A DNA stretch of 64,000 bases from Siphonodentalium dalli (Eukaryota; Mollusca; Scaphopoda; Gadilida; Siphonodentaliidae): contig CP136061.1 of assembly GCA_032622095.1 (NCBI GenBank), forward strand, positions 26,352,991 through 26,416,990, read 5' to 3'. Below are positions 22,801 to 27,854 of the stretch, piece after piece; positions within the stretch are counted from its first letter, which is position 1; the number at the start of each line of letters is the position of its first letter. The position numbers and the translations under genes were made by a program. The notes below the pieces were generated by a model. That model saw only the letters and a program-made list of their open reading frames with translations. It had not been told where the DNA came from and searched no databases.

Positions 22801-24123
22801 AGGCACTCGACTGTGACATCAAATATCATGATACAAGATGTATTACATCGTGAGCAGGTGAATATCTTGACTCATTCTTGAGGACACAGTCCACTACACA
22901 CAGTACACAGAAAACTGCATACATTTATGATAATTGATTGTATAACTTGTCAATTTGTGTAACATATGATACTAATTACTATGTTTGATTATTACATGCC
23001 GCGATGCATATTAAAATTTTATATACTTGAGTTGACTTGTATCATGATTCATCACACCCACATGAAAATAATCCCAATCCTGCAATCAACCTGCAGTTAA
23101 CCTTACTATTAAATACTACCAGTAATAAGATAGGTTCAATAAAAGTTAAAACACATTGTTATGAATAAACACGAAAATCATTTTATATAGCATTACAAAT
23201 TACAGTGACAACATAATGGAAGAGTCAAAATTAACTTGCATGCATCAGGCGGCCTCATTGTCTGTGTCTGACGACCACTCCGTGCTGTCGGAACACACAT
23301 CCAGATTTATACACCATATTGCATTCATCATAATTTACTGCACTGCCTGCAGCTTTATCATGTTAAAATAAAAATGATTAAAGGTACTCAACCCGTAAAG
23401 AGGGCCCCCATCTCAACAGATTCCAACAACAACAATCCGATCAGAGGGTCCTATATTACTATTGCTTTGGCTTTGGAGGTAAAAAATATTTGATTCGAGT
23501 CGAGGAACCCATCAAACAAAGCTCAGAGTTATTTGATATTGATTTTTGAAATTTGTTATTATTCTCGAGATAAGTACTAATAACTGCCGTAATCTGCTCT
23601 GGATGTGTACTCAAAATCTATTCAAACAGACAAGGATGGATAACTCTAAAATCAAGTGGTAATTTTAACTAAATTTTGACTGAGTTCTGGGCCAGATAGT
23701 ATTCCCGATAATGAAAAATAATAGATTTCTAAAATCGATATCTAACAAATCTGAGCTTTGATGGGTGACTTCCTCGACTCGAATCAAATATTTTTGACCC
23801 CCGAAGCCATTGAAATAGTAATTGAGAGGAGTTTTATCGGGTTGAGTACCTTTAACGGACGATGTATTGTAAAGTGTCAAGGAACAGAGGAATGCTCCGA
23901 AACTAAAAGTCAACTTCAAATGAAAACACCGCCCACCTGCACCTTTCGACACCGGGAACACATGTTGTTTACATTCTCAGCGATATTACATAACGCGGAA
24001 TATGAGATGGATAGTCGGCGGATATAACGCTAGCATTTGCACAGTCTCATAGCTATTATAATTTACACGCATCGTCGATCTCCGAGCTTTTGCCAATCTC
24101 CCTAGCCCATGTAACGCGTGCAT
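1720..24123 (-). CDS. PDHB: Pyruvate dehydrogenase E1 subunit beta, mitochondrial (ten exons, 3' end off the window)
   Basis: E1 beta pairs with E1 alpha in the mitochondrial pyruvate dehydrogenase complex and decarboxylates pyruvate with thiamine diphosphate. Ten exons with GT-AG borders were joined by eye on the minus strand: 24067-24123, 19609-19716, 13343-13405, 12679-12714, 11033-11101, 10258-10302, 7814-7989, 4733-4843, 3507-3598, 1720-1861. Recognisable family blocks occur in order: [110 protein letters not shown]. About 300 of the roughly 359 residues usual for the animal protein are present; the remaining C-terminus should lie left of position 1. Intron retention argues against a processed pseudogene. 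Two oddities are a net 2-bp loss in exon 7 and an extra Glu-Phe in exon 5. Identity is firm; whether this copy is functional is not. Confidence 0.93.
1970..2050. repeat. GAATCGAATC-rich simple repeat
   Basis: Short repeated GAATCGAATCTCG words occur here and again around 2590-2670. Confidence 0.5.
2762..2850. mobile_element. Palindromic MITE family A, diverged partial copy
   Basis: It carries degenerate GCAGAATGAGGTCCCCAGAG and CACCCTCTGGGGACCTCA arms. Confidence 0.75.
3142..3387. mobile_element. Palindromic MITE family A, full copy
   Basis: Nearly the whole 246 bp is one palindrome. It begins CCTTGAAATAGGGTG and ends with the reverse complement, with inner stems of GAATGAGGTCCCCAGAGGG and GCTAGCCCGCTATGCGGGG type. 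There is no coding capacity. It lies in a PDHB intron. Confidence 0.9.
3507..3598 (-). CDS. PDHB: PDHB exon 9
   Basis: After the split Gly come [20 protein letters not shown] and [10 protein letters not shown], the start of the C-terminal E1 beta domain. The acceptor is TTTACAG and the donor GTCAGT. A TTAA-flanked MITE begins about 20 bp upstream of the acceptor, at 3620. Confidence 0.93.
3620..4074. mobile_element. TTAA-flanked fold-back MITE family B, composite copy
   Basis: CCCTTTCATGACGGGAGC follows TTAA, and CTCCAGTCATGGAAGGG precedes TTAA. Inside are repeated hairpins of ATTCTCTTATATATGCGAG and its complement. The internal stretch near 3718 looks like a second, nested copy. Confidence 0.8.
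4733..4843 (-). CDS. PDHB: PDHB exon 8
   Basis: It begins with two bases completing a Val codon split from exon 7, then [20 protein letters not shown] and [17 protein letters not shown]. The acceptor is TTTTTCAG and the donor GTTGGT; the exon ends in phase 1. It matches the E1 beta ENELLYG region. Confidence 0.93.
4905..5150. mobile_element. TTAA-flanked fold-back MITE family B
   Basis: The left end is TTAA then CCCTTTCATGACGGGAGC; the right end is GCTCCCGTCATGGAATGG with the TTAA lost. Two internal hairpins of the TCTTATATA type are present. Confidence 0.8.
5199..5313. mobile_element. Palindromic MITE family A, short copy
   Basis: TGAAATAGTGTATCTGACAT leads into GCAGAATGAGG and the CCAGAGGGTG stem, ending with CCCTCTGGGAACCTCATT. 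Confidence 0.8.
6021..6218. mobile_element. Palindromic MITE family A, rearranged copy
   Basis: AGCCTTGAAATAGTGTATCT is followed by degenerate family A arms and a second hairpin with CACCCTCTGGGGACCTCATT. Confidence 0.75.
6307..7477. mobile_element. Non-autonomous hAT element, 1,171 bp
   Basis: The left end is TAGTGATGAGCCGATTGTC and the right end ATTATCGGCTCATCACTA. The 8-bp target duplication CCCGTAAT is at 6299-6306 and 7478-7485. The TAGTGATG terminus and 8-bp duplication are hAT hallmarks. Internal ORFs up to 134 codons resemble no known protein. Confidence 0.88.
7674..7801. mobile_element. Palindromic MITE family A beside a PDHB splice donor
   Basis: GCAGAATGAGGTTCCCAGAG and CCCTCTGTGGACCTCATTCT form the arms, with an ACACTATTTCAAGGCTTG end. 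It stops 12 bases from exon 7 of PDHB. Confidence 0.85.
7814..7989 (-). pseudogene. PDHB: PDHB exon 7, frame broken by a net 2-bp loss
   Basis: The exon starts after TTTTAG with [17 protein letters not shown] and continues through [20 protein letters not shown] to SP. At about 7867-7870 the frame meets TGA. The next frame then gives [19 protein letters not shown], which is the correct continuation. The flanking exons require a length of 1 modulo 3, but the exon is 176 bp (2 modulo 3), so two bases are missing where a Tyr/Trp codon normally lies. The donor GTGAGT sits 12 nt from a palindromic MITE at 7674-7801. This is either a real lesion or an assembly error. Confidence 0.88.
8244..8385. repeat. 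Short direct repeat
   Basis: CATCAAATCTGAATGTAGCA and following bases occur at about 8246 and again at about 8348. Confidence 0.7.
8925..9870. repeat. Large diverged fold-back, about 0.95 kb
   Basis: The left arm (from about 8930) and right arm (to about 9865) are imperfect reverse complements about a centre near 9390. Matched words include GTTACAGGCATTGGAACAG with CTGATGCCTGTAAC, and GGTCGGACATTTACT with AGTAAATGTCCGACC. No coding is seen. Confidence 0.8.
9948..10168. mobile_element. TTAA-flanked fold-back MITE family B
   Basis: TTAA borders are intact at 9944-9947 and 10169-10172. The ends are CCCTTTGATGATGGGAGC and GCTCCAGTCATGGAAGGG. It lies in the PDHB intron, 90 bp from exon 6. Confidence 0.88.
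10258..10302 (-). CDS. PDHB: PDHB exon 6
   Basis: The 15 codons [15 protein letters not shown] continue the E1 beta block after IDQ. The acceptor is TTTGCAG and the donor GTGAGT; both ends are phase 0. Confidence 0.93.
10487..10740. mobile_element. Palindromic MITE family A, full copy
   Basis: It begins CAAGCCTTGAAATAGGGTG and ends CACCCTATTTCAAGGCTTG. The whole element is nearly palindromic with a second-order stem at the centre. Confidence 0.92.
11033..11101 (-). CDS. PDHB: PDHB exon 5, with an extra Glu-Phe
   Basis: The 23 codons run [20 protein letters not shown] then IDQ. The family motif is [11 protein letters not shown]; here GAATTC is repeated (11069-11080), giving CEFEFM. The acceptor TTCTTTCAG and donor GTTTGT are normal and the frame is kept. 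Confidence 0.92.
11371..11490. repeat. 30-bp tandem repeat, four copies
   Basis: The unit TTGGGAGGGGGTACTGTACT plus TCAAAGCTAC is repeated four times with one or two differences. The unit is a multiple of three and stays open in several frames. Confidence 0.95.
11496..11586. mobile_element. Palindromic MITE family A, half copy
   Basis: A deleted left arm (GAAATAGGGTGTCTG) is joined to a complete right arm ending CCCTATTTCAAGGCTT. Confidence 0.8.
12142..12430. repeat. 32-bp tandem repeat, about nine copies
   Basis: The unit GTTGTATACACCTAAGCACC plus AGGGTAATTATA repeats nine times. Copies 1-6 alternate between AAGCACC and AACCACC, so the original amplified unit was probably a 64-bp dimer. 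Later copies read ATCACC. Confidence 0.95.
12679..12714 (-). CDS. PDHB: PDHB exon 4 (36-bp micro-exon)
   Basis: The 12 codons [12 protein letters not shown] form a near-invariant E1 beta stretch. The acceptor is TTTGCAG and the donor GTGAGC; both ends are phase 0. It is too short to be found by ORF length and was located from the expected protein order. Confidence 0.93.
13161..13275. mobile_element. Palindromic MITE family A, diverged copy
   Basis: It carries GCAGAATGAGGTCCC and CACCCTCTGGGATCTCATT arms and a degenerate TGAGGCTC end. Confidence 0.75.
13343..13405 (-). CDS. PDHB: PDHB exon 3
   Basis: The 21 codons [20 protein letters not shown] plus E match the E1 beta block following GAFK. 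The acceptor is TTTTCAG and the donor GTAAGA; both ends are phase 0. Confidence 0.95.
13756..13971 (-). repeat. Inverted copy of the 960-1177 repeat
   Basis: TTAACTCTTTCGCTGCC through to GGCTTTGACC-type sequence is a close reverse complement of 960-1177. It ends exactly where the inverted PDHB exon fragment begins. Confidence 0.88.
13973..14160 (+). repeat. Inverted duplicate of the PDHB exon 2 end, donor and intron start
   Basis: These 188 bp are the reverse complement of 19446-19633 with about two differences visible. They include 24 coding bases (AQYDGAFK plus a partial Ala codon), the GTTAGT donor and about 160 bases of the following intron, placed backwards in the same intron about 5.3 kb downstream. 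Confidence 0.95.
14393..14490. mobile_element. TTAA MITE family C, left part
   Basis: TTAA then AGGTACTCAATCTGATCAGA and TTACTATTTCTTTGGCTTCG, matching complete copies at 23382 and 45554. The remainder appears displaced to 19244-19440, where the family's internal hairpin is found. Confidence 0.75.
14657..14974. repeat. 42-bp tandem repeat, 7.5 copies
   Basis: The unit GACCGTGTATACTTACTATG plus ACTGGGTATCATGGGGGGATAG repeats; one unit carries two extra G. Because 42 is 14 codons, long ORFs open on both strands; these are repeat artefacts. Confidence 0.95.
15244..18851. mobile_element. Long-TIR non-autonomous element, 3.6 kb
   Basis: The arms 15244-15720 and about 18372-18851 are inverted copies beginning TTACTCTAGTAGCTGAGGGC. 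Part of the left arm is repeated at 15724-15805. The 2.5-kb interior is AT-rich with no ORF or known domain. Confidence 0.8.
19340..19440. repeat. Perfect hairpin inside a TTAA MITE family C remnant
   Basis: TAACTTAATGTAAGATGGAT and its complement flank a short loop of TTATTATTGTTAATAG type. A related, shorter hairpin lies at 19928-19982. Confidence 0.85.
19609..19716 (-). CDS. PDHB: PDHB exon 2
   Basis: The acceptor TTCAG precedes 36 codons from [20 protein letters not shown] to [12 protein letters not shown], the N-terminal start of the mature E1 beta fold, and a GTTAGT donor follows. The last 24 bases and the donor are duplicated in inverted orientation at 13973-14160. Confidence 0.95.
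19745..21145. mobile_element. TTAA MITE family C, expanded or disrupted copy
   Basis: TCAATCCGATCAGATGCTCC (left) and AAAGAAATAGTAATTTAGGA (right) are family C arms; the terminal AGGTACT blocks are missing. About 1.1 kb of unrelated sequence lies between, including a 166-codon ORF at 20630-21130 that runs into the MITE arm and is not credible as a gene. Confidence 0.55.
21146..23381. other. PDHB intron 1, no feature recognised
   Basis: The stretch is AT-rich with only short ORFs. A short run of CCCTAACCCTAAA near 21428 is too small to be telomeric. A possible donor (GTAAGT) on the minus strand near 22775 has no supporting coding sequence. Confidence 0.5.
23382..23851. mobile_element. TTAA MITE family C, complete 470 bp
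   Basis: TTAA at 23378-23381 and 23852-23855 flank AGGTACTCAACCCG and its complement. The arms carry CTTTGGCTTTGG and GATTCGAGTCGAGGAACCCA blocks; the centre has the GATAACTCTAAAATCAAGTG word. It has the same length as the copy at 45554-46023. Confidence 0.92.
24067..24123 (-). CDS. PDHB: PDHB exon 1, mitochondrial presequence
   Basis: ATG at 24123 opens 19 codons reading [19 protein letters not shown], with six basic Arg/Lys residues and no acidic ones, as expected of a matrix-targeting presequence. A GTAAAT donor follows at 24066. It ends in phase 0 and joins to exon 2, which begins with a phase-0 ATG. The start is chosen because the exon lies upstream of the conserved E1 beta region and has the right composition. 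Sequence similarity alone would not prove it, since presequences are not conserved. Confidence 0.6.
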
Positions 24124-24783
24124 TTTCACCGACGACGTTTACATGTATATAACGTTATGGTCTGACAATTAGTGAATACTAGTCAAATTAGTCAATCACC
24201 ATGACGCATGATTTTTCCGTGCCTTTGTAGTACCGATACCCAGTAATTCGGGGGTTTTATTGCCTGGGACTGCTGTATTGACAGTATTTTAATGGAATTT
24301 GGGAATAATAACTTGGGCAACTTGGAATATTATAAATATTTTTTATTCATGATAAGAAATGTCGACACTTACCTCGAAAGTTGGAAACTTCTCACTCGGC
24401 TAAAAAAAATGCCGACGCAAAATTGTAATCTCCGTTTCGTCCTCTCAATAACTTAGAATAAGTAATTCCGACTTTTTGGTTATATTTATAGCTATAGTTA
24501 TCGACTCAGTGCTTAAACAATGGAATAAAAGTCATATTTGTGTTAATATGAAATCGGCAAATGCTGCAAATAATATAACTTTTCAATAATATAGCATTGG
24601 TCATCTCATGTCAGCTCATAGTTCAGTAATATTTGTGTTATAACACAATTATACAACCGCCCTGGGATCCAACGTTCTGGGAGCCAACGTTGGATAGCAG
24701 GCCGGTAAGATTCTAGATACTGTTGCGCGAACACGAGGTCGAAGAATATATTTGATAGGAATAACAGCATAGAATTAACACAG
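24124..24783. promoter_or_regulatory. Probable PDHB promoter region
   Basis: The region upstream of the PDHB start codon is richer in CG dinucleotides near 23.95-24.15 kb than the surrounding introns. No TATA box was identified. A possible non-coding exon with a GTAAGT donor (minus, near 24372) was noted but is unsupported. Confidence 0.35.
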
Positions 24784-24856
24784 CAACTGAGATAAGCAGG
24801 TAAGGTATGTGTACATATTTGTGAACTCCAGTATTCTAACCATAGATACTTTTAAC
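24784..24856 (+). repeat. Copy of the 61.83-kb gene end and 3' flank
   Basis: CAACTGAGATAAGCAGGTAA and CATATTTGTGAACTCCA recur in the same order at about 61832-61950, where the first word overlaps the stop codon of the putative last exon. Confidence 0.75.
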
Positions 24857-25440
24857 GTGATGACAATTTTGCAAATTAAAACAATTAGACAGAAAAACTT
24901 GGAAAATTCGATGCACCGTGACCTGGTGACAACCATCGACAGTGATCAACGCTCACCATGTCACTGCTATGTCATTCTGATCACAGTTATACGACTACAT
25001 GGTGATCATTCTTTGTTGATATTCATCAACAATCAGTGAATCATTGCACCAAGTGAACATTTAGACGAACACGATTCAATTGTTTATGAAAGAATTTCCA
25101 TCGTAGGAAGAAACCATCATTTTGTTACCATGTCCATGGCATGGTCCTAACTCATTAGTCCAAAATTGACTATACATTGAATGTATAGTCCAACTTTCCC
25201 CATCGCTGGTAACGTAGCTTTTTCTTCAAGTCCGGAAAGGAAGAATGTGACGATCGAACTCCGGTCACACCGCACTCGCTGTCGTGTGAGCAAGTATTTT
25301 CGTACCCTTACCAGCTCGTACCCTCCGAAAAAGTAAATTCGTACCCTAGCGCGAAACTATTTAGATATCTCATTAAGGCGTGCGTTCAGTTTCTCATTTA
25401 ATAACTTTGCATATCTCATTTTTCACCGCGATTGACCTAT

Positions 25441-25520
25441 GCGCCGTGTCGTAATCCAGTTTCTCATCTAATAACATAAATTTGTCCACCCTGTTTTAGG
25501 GAATAGGTCCTGGGTCTTTT
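25441..25520 (-). repeat. Inverted, decayed copy of the 25.8-kb exon
   Basis: On the minus strand it reads KDPGPIP, a stop, then NRVDKF and LLDEKLDYDTAH with one codon missing. It matches 25822-25900 closely. Confidence 0.85.
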
Positions 25521-25812
25521 TCTGATTTTTTTGTATTATACACTGGATGACTACACTTTGTGTCGAACGAGTACAGTCCATCTGAGTGAATAAGGAAAGC
25601 ATACAACAATTGTAAGCAAACTGTCCATTCCTATTTCCCAAATTCATGGAAAAAAATAGAAATTTCCCTTCCATTTACAAGATTTCTTCATACTTAATTT
25701 GCATAACAGTATTTGATTACGTTATCTTCACACTGACAGCTCTAGTATTATAATCGTTATCGTTCATAGACATTACAAAGTGTAAACCTCTATGTCGCAA
25801 TTTGTTTCCCAG

Positions 25813-25928
25813 TGGTAAAGACCCAGGACCCATTCCTCAAAACAGGGTGGACAAATTTATAATGTTATTAGATGAGAAACTGGATTACGACACGGCGCAT
25901 TGTGATGGAATACGACGATTGAAAACAG
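25813..25928 (+). CDS. Putative exon of an unrecognised gene
   Basis: The acceptor CAATTTGTTTCCCAG precedes an open frame of 38 codons: GKDPGPIPQNRVDKFIMLLD and EKLDYDTAHCDGIRRLKT, then the donor AAACAG/GTAAAT. It starts in phase 2 and ends in phase 1. Codon-like composition, proper splice sites and a partial inverted copy nearby support a real exon. The phase-1 end matches an exon at 61761-61843 on the same strand. The combined product would be a small soluble, charged protein. I do not recognise the family; upstream coding exons were not found, and translation could start at the internal Met (MLLDEK). Confidence 0.55.
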
Positions 25929-25966
25929 GTAAATATGTTTATTTAATATGTATATATATGTATATA

Positions 25967-26115
25967 CCCTGCTTGACAAAACAAGTGTCCACCTAACCGC
26001 GGTGAAGTTAGCGTTGCCACCGCGGCTGAAATGCAACTATACCGCGGCTCCACCGGCTAACTACAGTTGGGCCGCGGTGTACTTGCCGTTCGGCCATGGT
26101 GTACATATGTAGTTG
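25967..26115. repeat. CCGCGG-rich repeat, left copy
   Basis: TACCCTGCTTGACAAAACAA is followed by GTGTCCACCTAACCGC and repeated CACCGCGG/GGCCGCGGTGTACTTGCC words. The same sequence is expanded at 60970-61550. Confidence 0.8.
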
Positions 26116-26220
26116 CCACGGTACTAGTACAAATACCCGACATGCACCTTATTAGTAACTTGGGGACAGTTGGTGTATAAAATAAGAAGGGCCGCTTCAT
26201 GTGAATGAAATTTATTCTGG

Positions 26221-26961
26221 TAGTGATCCGAATAATAATAGGGGTCGGAATAATAGTAGGGGGTGGAAAATTTGCCAAATTTTAATACTAGTAGGGGTCG
26301 GAATAATAGTAGGGGGTGGAAATGTCAATGAAAAAGGAGATCATTGAAGAACACTGATTTAATTATCAAACAAAAACTTATAATAAACACTCCTCGACCC
26401 AGCACGGACGTCTGGTTCTTGCAGAACCTTTTCAATGTCATTGATTTGAACGGAGAACACTGCGTCAACACGAATTTTCAGTTCCAGCACAAGGCTCGAA
26501 AAATCTAACACTCAGGGGATCCTGAGCGGTAACTACTCAATTGTGTTCTAATTAAAGAAACTTTCAAACGTGAGCCCCAGACGTTGATTAACTTCTTAGT
26601 TAATAACGCGTCAATTGTAAAAAAAAAACACAGACACTGAACGATAAACAATACCCGCAGAGGGGGGTCTGTCTATTGCAATAGGGTCGCACAAATTGCA
26701 AAATAGCGACACGTGCGAGGATGGAGTTACTTCCCATGGATCAAATCATTGTTTATATTGCGATGCCAGACGGTTGCGCGAATTCTTTAAACGTATTCCG
26801 TTTCATGCATGCCATTTGATTAAAAACTACGAATAATGCGATCATTCATGGAGTATGGGTGATCAAAATTAAATAATCGTAGGGGCTTGAATAAGAATCG
26901 TAGGGGGTGGATTTTTTCTCCAAAATTAACAATCGTACGGGTACGGTTATTCGGATCACTA
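26221..26961. mobile_element. Small TIR element, 741 bp
   Basis: TAGTGATCCGAATAA and its exact complement form 15-bp TIRs. AGTAGGGGGTGGA words lie near both ends. No target duplication is evident and no ORF is meaningful. The MULE begins 26 bp beyond its right end. Confidence 0.7.
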
Positions 26962-26987
26962 GAGTACTTGCATGTAACAACATACCG

Positions 26988-27273
26988 GGACACACTAATA
27001 GTTGTAGTCCGAGTCCGAGCCCGAGCCCAGTAAAATGTGTAGTTGGGACTTTCAATTTCGTTTATTGTCGTTAATATGATTCCAATAGGGATGAATTTTG
27101 GTTTGTGGAAAGTTATGCCACTTACAAATTAAAAAAACTAAAAAGAAAATTTGTAAGTCTTATATTTCAACTTTTATCGACTTTTTTCGTTCTCCAGCAC
27201 ACTAAAAGTTGTAGTTGGAATCAGCCGAGCCGGCCGCCGAGTCGCTAATTAGCTGTTAATTGCTATTGTTAGG
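26988..27273. repeat. MULE left terminal inverted repeat
   Basis: The reverse complement of 31088-31373, ending GCTATTGTTAGG. It contains GAGTCCGAGCCCGAGCCC near the tip. Confidence 0.97.
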
Positions 27274-27390
27274 CGGCTGATTGGATTAAGTCAGTGGTGG
27301 GTCACATGAAGATCAAAGGGCAAGTAGTGGGGAATAAAAACAAACAATGACTTTTATTAAGCAATATATGAAGGTTTAGCAATTTTAAAG

Positions 27391-27430
27391 ATTACTCTTT
27401 AGGAGAATGTGTATGGCCCTGAAAAGGGCC
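27391..27430 (-). terminator. Histone-mRNA-type 3' stem-loop with downstream purine element
   Basis: On the minus strand 27430-27415 reads GGCCCTTTTCAGGGCC, which fits the metazoan histone stem-loop consensus (6-bp stem, UUUC loop) with an AAAAAC 5' flank. Fourteen bases later comes AAAGAGTAAT, with an AAAGAG core complementary to the CUCUUU of U7 snRNA 5' ends. It is 425 nt past the transposase stop and on the same strand. No histone coding sequence was found next to it. Confidence 0.72.
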
Positions 27431-27576
27431 GTTTTTTATCTTGACTTCCATCTTCTTCGCCGTGAACTGCACCTGAAATTATAAACTTGAAAAACATTAA
27501 TAACACCTGAAATAAACGTGATATTAGTACATTATTAATATATTATTTACATATTAATGACACTATAATAATCCGA

Positions 27577-27817
27577 CTGATGTCTACCTCGTTTTCCGAT
27601 ACGTTTACCAAGGAGCAACACGTTCAGCGTGCGTCACTAACGGTGACTGGCCTCAAGGTGAGTTAGGCATCAGTTGAATTATAATATATATCAACATTTA
27701 AATAATCATGATTAGAATCCTACTTATGTCCTCGTTTCCCGATACCAAGGGACTCCACGTTCAGCGTGTGCCACTAACTGTGACTGATCCCAAGGTTAGT
27801 TGGGCATAAGTAGGATT
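27577..27817 (-). other. Two tandem structured hairpins in the transposase 3' region
   Basis: Copies at 27577-27673 and about 27712-27817 share a layout: an outer stem (CTGATG with CATCAG; CTTATG with CATAAG), a middle ACGTTCAGCGT hairpin and a CACTAACNGTG hairpin. Differences between copies in the outer stem are compensatory. They lie between the transposase stop codon and the histone-like stem-loop. Confidence 0.75.
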
Positions 27818-27854
27818 CATCATGTATAGCAATAAACATAATTTATAATTTTGA

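Noticed and set aside
22760..22900. Minus-strand exon ending at a GTAAGT donor ([15 protein letters not shown])
   Set aside because: Not Arg-rich, no match to PDHB N-termini and no in-phase partner found; the exon at 24067-24123 fits better.
24362..24420. Extra 5' non-coding exon of PDHB with GTAAGT donor
   Set aside because: The donor is good but there is no acceptor context or transcript support; it could be chance.
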